A DNA stretch of 56,325 nt, from assembly GCA_012840725.1 (NCBI GenBank), contig DURQ01000044.1, positions 1 to 56,325 on the forward strand. The letters are read 5' to 3'. The DNA comes from Bacillota bacterium (GTDB lineage: Bacteria > Bacillota > Limnochordia > Darwinibacteriales > Darwinibacteriaceae). The translations under genes were made by a program, and so were the position numbers. The notes under the pieces are model-generated. The model saw only the letters and a program-made list of their open reading frames with translations. It made no database searches and was not told where the DNA came from. This document shows, one piece after another, positions 35,047-42,315 of this stretch; the first letter of the stretch is position 1; every line of letters begins with the position of its first letter.

Positions 35047-35697
35047 ATGGAGATTACAAACGTTGAAATAGCTGCAAGACTAGTGTTGGCACTGATCTTA
35101 GGAGGACTAGTAGGCCTTGAGCGGGAAAGCCATGGGCGTCCAGCGGGGTTCAGAACCCATATTCTGGTGAGCATGGGGTCAGCCCTGATCATGATCGTTT
35201 CGGCCTACGCCTTTCAAGCTGGCCGAAGCGACCCAGGCCGCATCGCGGCCCAGGTAGTGAGCGGCATCGGCTTTCTTGGTGCAGGCACCATCATGCGTGA
35301 GGGTGCCACCATCCGCGGTCTGACCACAGCCGCGAGCCTGTGGACTACAGCAGGCATCGGACTCACCGTAGGGTCCGGACTTTATTTCCCTGCAATCCTT
35401 GGAACCGTCCTGGTGGTTCTCACCCTTGTAGCCTTGAACCAACTGGAGTGGCGGTACATCACTACCAAACACGAGGCGTTGACGATGGTCATCCACGACA
35501 CACCCGGCCAATTGGCCCGCGTCTTCGCTGTTCTGGCGAAATACGATGTTGACGTCAAGAACGTGGAGCTGACGGGAGACGATCTCGGAGAGGCGAAGCT
35601 CGACCTCCAGGTAGACATTTCGCCCAAGTTCAGCAGGGTGAGCATAATCGAAGAACTCGTGTCCACACCAGGTGTGAAAAGAGCAAGCTACAAATGA
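35047..35697 (+). CDS. MgtC/SapB family membrane protein
   Basis: A 216-residue protein with four to five N-terminal membrane helices, the family signature GGLVGLERESHGRPAGFRTH and VVSGIGFLGAGTIMREG, plus a C-terminal ACT-like domain (HDTPGQLARVFAVLAKYDVD ...) . MgtC relatives affect magnesium homeostasis and ATP synthase in pathogens; those with an ACT domain are common in environmental Firmicutes, with an unknown ligand. ATG 35047 follows aagggaggtgaaag. Confidence 0.9.
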   Translation: MEITNVEIAARLVLALILGGLVGLERESHGRPAGFRTHILVSMGSALIMIVSAYAFQAGRSDPGRIAAQVVSGIGFLGAGTIMREGATIRGLTTAASLWTTAGIGLTVGSGLYFPAILGTVLVVLTLVALNQLEWRYITTKHEALTMVIHDTPGQLARVFAVLAKYDVDVKNVELTGDDLGEAKLDLQVDISPKFSRVSIIEELVSTPGVKRASYK

Positions 35698-35719
35698 AGA
35701 AGCTGGACGGTGATGCGGT

Positions 35720-36466
35720 TTGAAGATCCTTCTGGTGAACGACGACGGGATAACTGCCCCTGGATTGGCTGCCCTGAAGGAAGCAGTGCAGGGCAGGGGA
35801 GAGATCACAGTGATCGCCCCACAGCAGCAGCGCAGCGGTATGAGCCACGCCATCACCATTGACCAGCCCCTGCGCCTCCGAAGCGTGGAACAGGGCTTTA
35901 CAGTAACGGGGACGCCGGTTGACTGCGTGATCATGGCCATGAGGGGGCTGGATCTGGAGCCAGATTTCGTGCTTTCCGGGATCAACCACGGAGCAAACCT
36001 GGGAACAGATGTGCTCTACTCCGGGACAGTTGCAGCTGCAGTGGAAGGTGTGCTGAACGGAGTTCGCAGCATCGCCCTTTCCCTTGCTGGGTCATCTTCT
36101 TTCCTGCCCACAGCCACTCAGGTGGCCAGAGAGCTGCTCTTTGAGGAACCAGGTTTCCTCCTCCGTCCTGAGCTGATCCCAGCTTCCGGTGTGCTCAACA
36201 TCAACATTCCTGCCCTACCAAGGGAAAGGATAAAAGGAGTGCGTTACACCAGGCTGGGGGTGCGCCGCTATGACGGGATGGTCCAACGGCGGCAGGATCC
36301 GTGGGGAAGCGACTATTACTGGCTCGGTGGTATCCCGGGTACGTTGGAGTCAAATGAACTCGAGATTGACGTAGCAGCGGTAGATCAAGGATACGTTTCC
36401 ATCACGCCGCTGCAGTTCGACTTGACGGACTACCGTGCACTGGAACGCCTGCGCAGTCTTGGCTGA
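35720..36466 (+). CDS. surE: 5'/3'-nucleotidase SurE
   Basis: A 248-residue metal-dependent phosphatase that dephosphorylates nucleoside monophosphates and short polyphosphate under stress. Metal and substrate motifs: LVNDDGITAPG with Asp8/Asp9, APQQQRSGMSHAIT, GTPVDCVIMA and SGINHGANLGTDVLYSGTVA. TTG 35720 is the start, with a modest ggacggtgatg upstream. It ends its unit at a clear terminator. Confidence 0.94.
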   Translation: MKILLVNDDGITAPGLAALKEAVQGRGEITVIAPQQQRSGMSHAITIDQPLRLRSVEQGFTVTGTPVDCVIMAMRGLDLEPDFVLSGINHGANLGTDVLYSGTVAAAVEGVLNGVRSIALSLAGSSSFLPTATQVARELLFEEPGFLLRPELIPASGVLNINIPALPRERIKGVRYTRLGVRRYDGMVQRRQDPWGSDYYWLGGIPGTLESNELEIDVAAVDQGYVSITPLQFDLTDYRALERLRSLG

Positions 36467-36490
36467 GGAAAAACCCACATTTGCCGTTCC

Positions 36491-36522
36491 AAGGGTGCCC
36501 GCGAGGGGCACCCTTTTTTTGC
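36491..36522 (+). terminator. Terminator after surE
   Basis: A 10-bp stem (AAGGGTGCCC / GGGCACCCTT) with loop GCGAG is followed by ttttt. Confidence 0.95.
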
Positions 36523-36589
36523 ATAAAGCCAAGTAGGGGGAGCGATAATAAGATAAACGGGAAAAGGCGGCGGAAGGAGGGAGCCGGCC

Positions 36590-36748
36590 ATGCAGAGCGA
36601 ACCGTTTGATCTTCGGAGTCGGGCCCGCTACATCGGTTCACTGGTGAAGGACGAGCAGCTGTGCGATTTCTACGAAATTGTGATTGACGGCCACATTCAG
36701 TACATTTACATCCCGGTTGGTTCGGAGCAGAAGGCAAACGAAGATTGA
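36590..36748 (+). CDS. Unrecognised small protein (52 aa)
   Basis: A short open frame with an excellent ribosome site (ggaaggaggg, 36572-36581) and ATG eight bases later. The product has a charged N-terminus, then DFYEIVIDGHIQYIYIPVGS, a beta-rich pattern that could pack on a larger partner, and a charged tail. No family is recognised. Its stop codon overlaps the region where the next gene begins, so the two may be co-translated. Confidence 0.65.
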   Translation: MQSEPFDLRSRARYIGSLVKDEQLCDFYEIVIDGHIQYIYIPVGSEQKANED

Positions 36749-36762
36749 AGGGGGATCAGGGC

Positions 36763-37092
36763 GTGATCGCAGCTTTGGCTCAGGCTGATGTTCTGAGAGC
36801 TCTGAAACGCTATCGGTGCCTCGCCAAGCAGGACTTAGTGTTCTGCCAGTACCAAGATGATCCCGAGTACTGGCGGACACATGCACTGGCCCGCTGCAGC
36901 ACCTACCGCTGGTTGGAAAGAACGGTTGTGGAGCGTGGGGTAAACCAGACGTATCTCCTGGCAGTAGAGAGATACTCAGGTTTACCTCTGTTTATTTCCA
37001 GAACGGAAGATGAAGGGTTGAAGGAGGCGCTTGAAGCCTTTTTTCTGTTTACTGCAGGAGAAAGCCCGCTCGCTGCCAAAGTAAATGTGTAG
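36763..37092 (+). CDS. Unrecognised protein (109 aa)
   Basis: No family is recognised. The frame is open from TTG 36745, but GTG 36763, with gaagggggatc upstream, is the better start. The sequence is alpha-helical and Tyr/Arg rich (LRALKRYRCLAKQDL, WRTHALARCSTYRWLERTVV), with an internal YLLAVERYSGLPLFISR stretch. It has three cysteines without a clear metal motif. It lies between two other small unknown genes, which together look like an operon after surE. Confidence 0.65.
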   Translation: MIAALAQADVLRALKRYRCLAKQDLVFCQYQDDPEYWRTHALARCSTYRWLERTVVERGVNQTYLLAVERYSGLPLFISRTEDEGLKEALEAFFLFTAGESPLAAKVNV

Positions 37093-37118
37093 CATCAATG
37101 CTTTGGAGGCGGAGGACT

Positions 37119-37463
37119 ATGGGCTTTCTTTCCAAACTGATGGGGCTGGGCAAAGCGCAGCCGAAGGGCAAAGGAGGATATGTCCAGCGGGACGGCAAGC
37201 ACGCTCTGTGGATCTACGTTCAGTGCGCCAAGTGCGGCGAGAAGATCCCGGTGCGGCTGCGCACCACAAGCGAACTGCAGCGGCGGGAAGGGCCTGATAC
37301 GGAACAGGGTCCCGGCATGTACTTCGTCAGAAAAACCGTAGTAGGCAAGAAGTGCTATCAGCGCATTGAGGCTTCAGTCGAGTTTGATTTCAAATACGAT
37401 GTGGTTGACCACAAAGTGACAAACGGCAGGCTGATCACCTGCGATGAGTACAATCAAGGTTGA
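37119..37463 (+). CDS. Unrecognised small protein with one CxxC motif (114 aa)
   Basis: The start ATG 37119 has ggaggcggagg upstream; the frame is open slightly further but without a ribosome site. The N-terminus is basic and glycine-rich, followed by ALWIYVQCAKCGEKIPVRLR, a single CxxC knuckle, and later a beta-rich part (KVTNGRLITCDEYNQG). It looks like a small zinc-ribbon-like protein conserved in some Firmicutes. No function can be assigned. Confidence 0.7.
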   Translation: MGFLSKLMGLGKAQPKGKGGYVQRDGKHALWIYVQCAKCGEKIPVRLRTTSELQRREGPDTEQGPGMYFVRKTVVGKKCYQRIEASVEFDFKYDVVDHKVTNGRLITCDEYNQG

Positions 37464-37464
37464 A

Positions 37465-37499
37465 AAAGAAACGAGCGGTGGGTGACGCCTACCGCTCGT
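37465..37499. terminator. Bidirectional terminator between the small-protein operon and lexA
   Basis: The stem ACGAGCGGT / ACCGCTCGT at 37471-37499, extendable by three pairs, has a five-base loop. On the minus strand it is followed by tttctttttc, serving lexA; on the plus strand by cttgtct. Confidence 0.8.
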
Positions 37500-37526
37500 C
37501 TTGTCTCTAGTTCTACAAGCCTCTTC

Positions 37527-38138
37527 CTAGTGAATCCTCCGATAAACCCCGATCACCTTGCCCAGAATCCGCACATCATCTACAAGCAGAGGCTCCATTG
37601 TTGAGTTCTCAGGCTGCAGCCGGATATGGGTTCCTTCGTGGAAAAAGCGCTTCACGGTCGCTTCCTCACCGTCGATTAAGGCCACCACGATCTCCCCATT
37701 CAGTGCCGTTTCCTGCCGGGCCACGAGGACGAAGTCGCCGTCGAGGATACCGGCCTCGATCATGCTGTCGCCCTTGACCCGCAGCATGAACACATCCTCA
37801 TAGTCCACGAGATCCTTCGGGATCGGGTAGTAATCCTCTATGTTTTCCACAGCCAAAATGGGTGTACCTGCTGTGACCTTGCCGACAAGGGGCACATCAA
37901 TAAGTCGCGTCCGGGATGGAACTGACTCATCGAGAAGCTCTATGGCCCTGGGTTTTGAGAGGTCCCGCCGGATATACCCAAGCTCCTCAAGCTTGGTGAG
38001 GTGGCCGTGCACAGTGGAACTGCTCCTCAGACCGACAGCATTGCCGATTTCCCGGACTGAGGGAGGGTATCCCTTAGCGGTCACTTCGCTCTTGATGTAA
38101 TCCAGAATCCTGCGCTGCCTATCTGAAAGCTTGGGCAT
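37527..38138 (-). CDS. lexA: SOS repressor LexA
   Basis: A 203-residue repressor. The winged helix is [20 protein letters not shown], the self-cleavage site is Ala90-Gly91 (KVTAGTP), and the catalytic dyad is Ser125 (GDSMIEAG) and Lys163 (EATVKRFF). RecA on single-stranded DNA triggers cleavage and opens the SOS genes. Its own promoter overlaps a LexA box, and a second gene, a LysM protein, is transcribed in the other direction from the same intergenic region, as with lexA-yneA in Bacillus. Confidence 0.97.
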   Translation of the reverse strand: MPKLSDRQRRILDYIKSEVTAKGYPPSVREIGNAVGLRSSSTVHGHLTKLEELGYIRRDLSKPRAIELLDESVPSRTRLIDVPLVGKVTAGTPILAVENIEDYYPIPKDLVDYEDVFMLRVKGDSMIEAGILDGDFVLVARQETALNGEIVVALIDGEEATVKRFFHEGTHIRLQPENSTMEPLLVDDVRILGKVIGVYRRIH

Positions 38139-38179
38139 AACACGACCCCCTAAGGCTTGTTTCCGTCTTCGCTGAGTTC

Positions 38180-38208
38180 ATTATAGCATCCGCTTAGGGA
38201 ATGGTCAA
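38180..38208 (-). promoter_or_regulatory. lexA promoter overlapping a LexA box
   Basis: On the minus strand TTGACC (38203-38208) and a perfect TATAAT (38180-38185) are separated by 17 bases. LexA box 1 (38207-38218) covers the edge of the -35 element, so the gene should be autoregulated. Confidence 0.85.
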
Positions 38209-38219
38209 ACAATTGTTCT
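38206..38219. promoter_or_regulatory. LexA box 1
   Basis: AAACAATTGTTC is a near-perfect dyad of the GAAC-N4-GTTC operator with one mismatch in the left half. It is placed at the lexA -35. Confidence 0.75.
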
Positions 38220-38229
38220 GAAAAAGCGG

Positions 38230-38256
38230 TTGACAAAACATATGTTCTCCTATACA
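38230..38256 (+). promoter_or_regulatory. Promoter of the LysM gene overlapping LexA box 2
   Basis: TTGACA at 38230-38235 and TATACA at 38251-38256 (15 bases apart; a TACACT at 17 bases is an alternative). Box 2 (AAACATATGTTC, 38236-38247) fills the spacer. Confidence 0.65.
38236..38247. promoter_or_regulatory. LexA box 2
   Basis: AAACATATGTTC is a dyad that differs from GAAC-N4-GTTC only in its first base. It sits between the -35 and -10 of the LysM gene promoter. Confidence 0.75.
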
Positions 38257-38266
38257 CTGAAGGCAG

Positions 38267-38280
38267 AGAACACACGTTCG
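38267..38280. promoter_or_regulatory. LexA box 3
   Basis: GAACACACGTTC fits the Bacillus-type consensus CGAACRNRYGTTYG at all core positions. It lies just downstream of the LysM gene -10, where repressor binding would block initiation. Confidence 0.85.
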
Positions 38281-38295
38281 CAGGAGGTCGGGATC

Positions 38296-38631
38296 ATGAG
38301 AAAGGTCGCCAACGCCGTAGTCACTCTTTCAGCATTTGCGCTTCTGGCTGTGTTTCTGGTCAGCGCTGCGGCTGTTGCCGTCAAGCTGCTCTGGACCGAT
38401 GGCGCCCTAAGGGAAGCCGGTACGGAACGCGTATATACAGAGGTTGTAGTGAAACCCGGAGACACGCTCTGGGTGATCGCTCAGCAGCAGATGCCCGATC
38501 ATGATCCGCGGGATGCTGTTGCCAAGATCCGTGAGCTCAACCAGCTGCCATCGGCGCAGATCTATCCGGGCCAGACGCTGACCCTGGAGGTCAAGCGGCC
38601 TGCAGAAGCGCAGCACATGGCACAAAGGTAG
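38296..38631 (+). CDS. YneA-like LysM cell-division inhibitor
   Basis: A 111-residue protein with a transmembrane helix (VVTLSAFALLAVFLVSAAA) and an extracellular LysM domain (VVVKPGDTLWVIAQQ through IYPGQTLTLEV). This is the build of Bacillus YneA, which blocks septation during SOS. ATG 38296 follows caggaggtcggg; the frame is open to 38230 but that part is promoter. It sits divergent from lexA with three LexA boxes between. The name YneA is inference from architecture and context. Confidence 0.85.
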   Translation: MRKVANAVVTLSAFALLAVFLVSAAAVAVKLLWTDGALREAGTERVYTEVVVKPGDTLWVIAQQQMPDHDPRDAVAKIRELNQLPSAQIYPGQTLTLEVKRPAEAQHMAQR

Positions 38632-38881
38632 CTAGAGATAACTCAAGTCACAAAGTCCATCGAGCGGACTGATAAACCAAGTATCCCAGGAGACGTCCGA
38701 AGACGCCACAATGCACAACCACCATATCAATGTACGGAATGAACTCAGACGGGGCCAACCAAGGCGCCGTTCTTGTCTGCCAAGACTTAGATCTGGATAC
38801 GCAACAGCAGGCTGCGAAGGCCTCCCCCCGACCTTCATTTTCCAACTTCGCATAAGGGATATTATGTAAACTACGTAGTCG
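38632..38881. other. Non-coding gap after the LysM gene
   Basis: About 250 bases with no supported gene on either strand; the open frames here lack ribosome sites and family features. I see no repeat or RNA fold except the trpS terminator at its right end. Confidence 0.5.
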
Positions 38882-38919
38882 ACAAAACAAGACGGAGGAA
38901 CGAACCCTGGTCCCCCGTC
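38882..38919 (-). terminator. Terminator after trpS
   Basis: On the minus strand GACGGGGG...CCTCCGTC forms an imperfect stem followed by ttgttttgtc, about 50 bases past the trpS stop. Confidence 0.6.
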
Positions 38920-38968
38920 TCGTGTAAGAGTCTTGGTAAAGACAGCCCCCTGGCAGATCTCCAAGGCG

Positions 38969-40051
38969 CTAGAGCCCCATATTCATGACCTCGCGTACTT
39001 CTTCCAGTGTCTTGATGGCTTCTGCCCGTGCCGCTTCGATCCCCTCGCGCAGAATCTGCCGGATGTACCCTGGGTCTGCCTCCAGTTCTCGACGTCTGGC
39101 TCGCAGCGGGCGCAGATACTCGTTGAGAGACTCTGTTAAAAGCTTCTTGAGCCTGCCTGCACCGCCGTCGCCGATTTCGGTGGCGATCTCCTCTGGAGCA
39201 CGGCCTGAGGTTAGCGATGTCAAAAGCAGCAGGTTGGCAACCTCCGGTCGGTTCTTTGGATCATAGGTGATCACCCGTTCGGAGTCAGTCTTAGCCTTCT
39301 TGATGAGCTGCGCCGTCTCGTCTTCGCTGGCACTGAGCATGATCGCGTTGTTCCTGCTCTTGCTCATTTTCTGAGCCCCGTCTAGGCCCAGGATCAGCGG
39401 AGCTTCGCTGAGGAGTGCCTGCGGCTCCGGGAATACCGGCCGGTCCTTGGCATAGCGGTTGTTGAAACGGCGAGCAATTGTTCGGGTGAGCTCCAGATGC
39501 GGCAGCTGATCCTTCCCTACCGGCACCACGTTAGCCTTGCAGAAGAGGATGTCCGCCGCTTGATGGACTGGGTAGGTGTACATGCAGGCGTTGATGTTTT
39601 TCAGGCCGGCAGCGGCAATCTCTTCCTTGACCGTTGGGTTGCGGTCCAGTTCGGCCATGGTTACCAGGGTCAAAAACGGCAGAAGCAGTTGGTTCAGTTC
39701 AGGCACATGGCTGTGGGGAAAAATGAAGGTATGACCATTGCTGGGGTCCAGCCCGGCAGCCAGATAGTCGATGGTCAGCTGGTGGACGTTCTCGCTGATC
39801 GCCTCAAAGGTCTCTCGATCGGTGAGCACCTGGTAATCTGCGATGACGATAAAGGTCGGCACACCCATCCTGTTCAGGCGCACCCTGTTCTGCAGCGATC
39901 CGAAATAGTGCCCCACGTGCAGGCGCCCCGTCGGACGGTCGCCGGTGAGGATCCGATATTTCCCTGGATTCTCCTTCAGATCCTCCTCGAGCTTCCTGCT
40001 TCTCTCCAGCGACGCCTCAAATGTACCGTAATCGACTTGTTCAACCGTCAT
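38969..40051 (-). CDS. trpS: Tryptophanyl-tRNA synthetase
   Basis: A class I synthetase of 360 residues that charges tRNA-Trp. The HIGH-type motif is GDRPTGRLHVGHYFG, tryptophan pocket residues lie in the following helix and in CMYTYPVHQAADIL, and KMSKS is intact (LDGAQKMSKSRNNA). A C-terminal extension of about 25 residues is predicted helical. It is controlled by the T-box leader upstream; the cognate tRNA gene lies in this window at 48122. Confidence 0.97.
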   Translation of the reverse strand: MTVEQVDYGTFEASLERSRKLEEDLKENPGKYRILTGDRPTGRLHVGHYFGSLQNRVRLNRMGVPTFIVIADYQVLTDRETFEAISENVHQLTIDYLAAGLDPSNGHTFIFPHSHVPELNQLLLPFLTLVTMAELDRNPTVKEEIAAAGLKNINACMYTYPVHQAADILFCKANVVPVGKDQLPHLELTRTIARRFNNRYAKDRPVFPEPQALLSEAPLILGLDGAQKMSKSRNNAIMLSASEDETAQLIKKAKTDSERVITYDPKNRPEVANLLLLTSLTSGRAPEEIATEIGDGGAGRLKKLLTESLNEYLRPLRARRRELEADPGYIRQILREGIEAARAEAIKTLEEVREVMNMGL

Positions 40052-40111
40052 TGACTGAGCTCATCCTTTCCACTTCCAGCTTGTGATGGATCCGAAATGC
40101 CTTCTCTGGGC

Positions 40112-40345
40112 ACAAAAAAACGCCCCTCATCAAAGGGACGATGAACTACCGCGGTACCACCCTACTTGATCGCACGTGCGATCCGCTCTTTCCCATAACG
40201 GGGGACAACCGGCTGAGCCTACTGACCAGTTCGGCTCAGCGACTCCAGGGCCCATTCGCTTCGTATCTGGATCGGTTTCCACCAGCCACCGACTCTCTGG
40301 ACCAGAGGGACGAAGGTACTCTTCCCCTTCCCTGTCTGTGCTTTA
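40112..40345 (-). promoter_or_regulatory. Trp-specific T-box riboswitch of trpS
   Basis: The leader contains the T-box AGGGTGGTACCGCG (40150-40163, minus strand), Stem I elements (GAAGAGTACC, GGTGG and GGAAACCG), and a terminator CGTCCCT/AGGGGCG followed by seven T (40114-40140). The specifier codon reads TGG (Trp) at 40252-40254 inside GAATGGGCCC. Uncharged tRNA-Trp would pair with TGGT; the discriminator of the tRNA in this window is G, so the last pair would be a G-U wobble. Confidence 0.93.
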
Positions 40346-40350
40346 GAATC

Positions 40351-40380
40351 ATTATAACCAGAGACGCCCACTGAAGTCAA
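40351..40380 (-). promoter_or_regulatory. Promoter of the trpS T-box leader
   Basis: TTGACT (40375-40380) and a perfect TATAAT (40351-40356) are 18 bases apart on the minus strand, just upstream of the T-box. Confidence 0.85.
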
Positions 40381-40491
40381 GATCTTGAGGCGACAGTGCC
40401 TTTTTAGCACCAGGTAATAACTCTGGTGCGAAGGGAACCGAAATCCAAAAGAGAATTCGGTAGGCTAGACTCGGAAGAAAGGACGAAGCGC

Positions 40492-41334
40492 ATGAACCGA
40501 AAAATCAAGCTCTTTACCGACAGTGCATCGGATCTGCCAGAAACCTACCGCCAGCGCTTCGACGTTGGCGTTGTTCCCCTTTCTGTCATCTTCGGCGACG
40601 AGGAGTTCAAAGATGGAGTAGACCTCTCTTTGGTGGACTTTTGGAAGAAGATGGCCGAAAGCAGAGAACTCCCGGCCACAAACCAAGCGGCTCCCCAGGA
40701 TTTCCTTGACGCCTTCGGGCCTTACGTTAAGGACGGTTGGACAATACTGTACATCGGCATTTCAGCCCAGTTGAGCGGCACCATCCAGAGCGCTAACCTG
40801 GCCAAGGAGCTGCTGGGGACAGACCGCATCCACATCTTCGACTCCAAGTCTGCGTCCGCCGGCGAGTCCCTGCTCGTCATAAGGGCCGGAGAACTGCTCG
40901 GCCAGGGCTGCAGCCTCGAAGAAGTGCTTCAGCAGCTGGAGCAGGACCGGGCCAGTTCTGGCGCCTATTTCACCATCGACTCCCTCACCCACTTGGTCAA
41001 AGGCGGGCGGCTAACCAAAACACAGGGATTGGTGGGTTCCATGCTTAAGATCAAACCCATCCTGCGCATCACTCCGGAAGGAACCGTAGAAGTGGATGAA
41101 AAGGTCCGTTCCATGAAAAAGGCCCTGGAAACGTTGGTTGCCAAGGCGCAGTCCCACCCCATTGACTTCACGCAGAGGCGGGTGGCGGTTGTCCACAGTT
41201 ACGGAGCGGAGTCTGCCCCCGACCTGAAGTCTCTCGTTGAGAGTGAGCTCAGGCCGCGGGAGATCGTGGAAGGCCTAATCGGTCCTACGGTTGGAACCCA
41301 CGCCGGACCGGGCGGACTCGCTCTCTTCTTTTAG
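40492..41334 (+). CDS. DegV family fatty-acid-binding protein
   Basis: A 280-residue DegV protein: TDSASDLPETYRQRF, TNQAAPQDFLDAF, ISAQLSGTIQSANLA and DSKSASAGESLL mark the fatty-acid site. FakB proteins of this family present fatty acids to FakA kinase; FakA is not in the window. ATG 40492 with gaaagga upstream is chosen over the longer open frame from 40426. The last 60 bases overlap the 3' end of the convergent Nudix gene. Confidence 0.93.
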   Translation: MNRKIKLFTDSASDLPETYRQRFDVGVVPLSVIFGDEEFKDGVDLSLVDFWKKMAESRELPATNQAAPQDFLDAFGPYVKDGWTILYIGISAQLSGTIQSANLAKELLGTDRIHIFDSKSASAGESLLVIRAGELLGQGCSLEEVLQQLEQDRASSGAYFTIDSLTHLVKGGRLTKTQGLVGSMLKIKPILRITPEGTVEVDEKVRSMKKALETLVAKAQSHPIDFTQRRVAVVHSYGAESAPDLKSLVESELRPREIVEGLIGPTVGTHAGPGGLALFF

Positions 41335-41700
41335 ACTCCGAGCGATGGGTACGTTGGCATCGGCCAGATCGTACCTATCAAGGTCCGCGACGTTGACCCA
41401 GGCGCAGGCTGAGTGAACCCTGAGACTGATCTCTCCACCAACGTGTTCAGCGAGGTAGGCAATGATTAGGAAGTCCCCATGATCGTAATGGGCATGGACT
41501 GCCTGGTAGATGTGCCCCACCTCGATATCTATGGCGAGTTCTTCCTCGATTTCTCTTTTCAGGCACTGTTCAGGTGTTTCTCCGTCTTCCAGCTTGCCGC
41601 CTGGGAACTCCCACTTGCCTGCCAGCGCTCCTTCCCTGCGCTGGCAGAGCAAGACGTCATCGCCCCTCCGGATAACGGCTGCTATCACCGGTAACGGCAT
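41275..41700 (-). CDS. MutT-type Nudix hydrolase ((d)NTP pyrophosphohydrolase)
   Basis: A 141-residue Nudix protein with the box GGKLEDGETPEQCLKREIEEE, where the usual Gly of EExGU is Ala (ELAI). MutT-like (VIRRGDDVLLCQRREGALAG, KWEFPGG); removal of 8-oxo-dGTP is the probable role. I place the start at the ATG at 41700 (PLPVIAAV...); the frame is open 30 bases more. The 3' end overlaps degV convergently by 60 bases, so both C-termini share DNA. Confidence 0.9.
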   Translation of the reverse strand: MPLPVIAAVIRRGDDVLLCQRREGALAGKWEFPGGKLEDGETPEQCLKREIEEELAIDIEVGHIYQAVHAHYDHGDFLIIAYLAEHVGGEISLRVHSACAWVNVADLDRYDLADANVPIARSLKEESESARSGVGSNRRTD

Positions 41701-41812
41701 GTTTTCAACCCCCAAGACGCTTGCTTCCAATGCCCGGGCCGCCCGCTGGCGTCCGGCAACAGAAAAGCCAGTTCAGACCTCACGGGCGAACTGGCCAAAC
41801 GCTTCCAAAATT

Positions 41813-41889
<77 letters not shown>

Positions 41890-41900
41890 TCACCTCTTAT

Positions 41901-41929
41901 ATCTTACTCGAACCTCTGGCTTTTGTCAA
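41901..41929 (-). promoter_or_regulatory. Promoter of tRNA-fMet
   Basis: TTGACA (41924-41929) and TAAGAT (41901-41906) are separated by 17 bases on the minus strand. The -35 overlaps the trxA stop codon. Confidence 0.8.
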
Positions 41930-42246
41930 GCGATCCACTTATCAAGTACGGCAGCGATCTCGGCCTTGGGCATGTATCCCACCAGGCGATCGACCTCTTG
42001 ACCGTCCTTGAAGATGATCAAGGTGGGAATGCTCATCACTCCGTACTGGCGCGCCGTGTACGGGTTGGCGTCTACATCGAGTTTGGCGATCTGGGCCTTG
42101 CCTTCGTAATCGCTGGCAAGCTCCTCAACTATCGGAGCCAACATCCGGCACGGCCCGCACCAGGTCGCCCAGAAGTCCACAAGAGAAACACCCTTGCGAT
42201 CCAGAATCGCGCTCTGGAAATCCTGATCTGTTACGGCCTTCGGCAT
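41926..42246 (-). CDS. trxA: Thioredoxin
   Basis: A 106-residue thioredoxin with the active site FWATWCGPCRM (Cys30, Cys33), the buried aspartate region LVDF and the cis-proline SIPT. It reduces protein disulfides. ATG 42246 follows gcgaggaggatcat. The promoter carries a palindrome that suggests a dedicated repressor. Confidence 0.96.
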   Translation of the reverse strand: MPKAVTDQDFQSAILDRKGVSLVDFWATWCGPCRMLAPIVEELASDYEGKAQIAKLDVDANPYTARQYGVMSIPTLIIFKDGQEVDRLVGYMPKAEIAAVLDKWIA

Positions 42247-42283
42247 ATATGATCCTCCTCGCCTCTATCTTATATTCGTTTCC

Positions 42284-42312
42284 AGTATATACCCCCATGG
42301 GGTATATGTCAA
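42284..42312 (-). promoter_or_regulatory. trxA promoter with an operator-like palindrome in the spacer
   Basis: TTGACA (42307-42312) and TATACT (42284-42289) are 17 bases apart on the minus strand. The spacer is filled by an inverted repeat, ATATACCCC (42287-42295), CAT, GGGGTATAT (42299-42307). G/C-tract dyads of this kind are typical of CsoR/CstR-family operators. The regulator is not in the window. Confidence 0.7.
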
Positions 42313-42315
42313 CCC

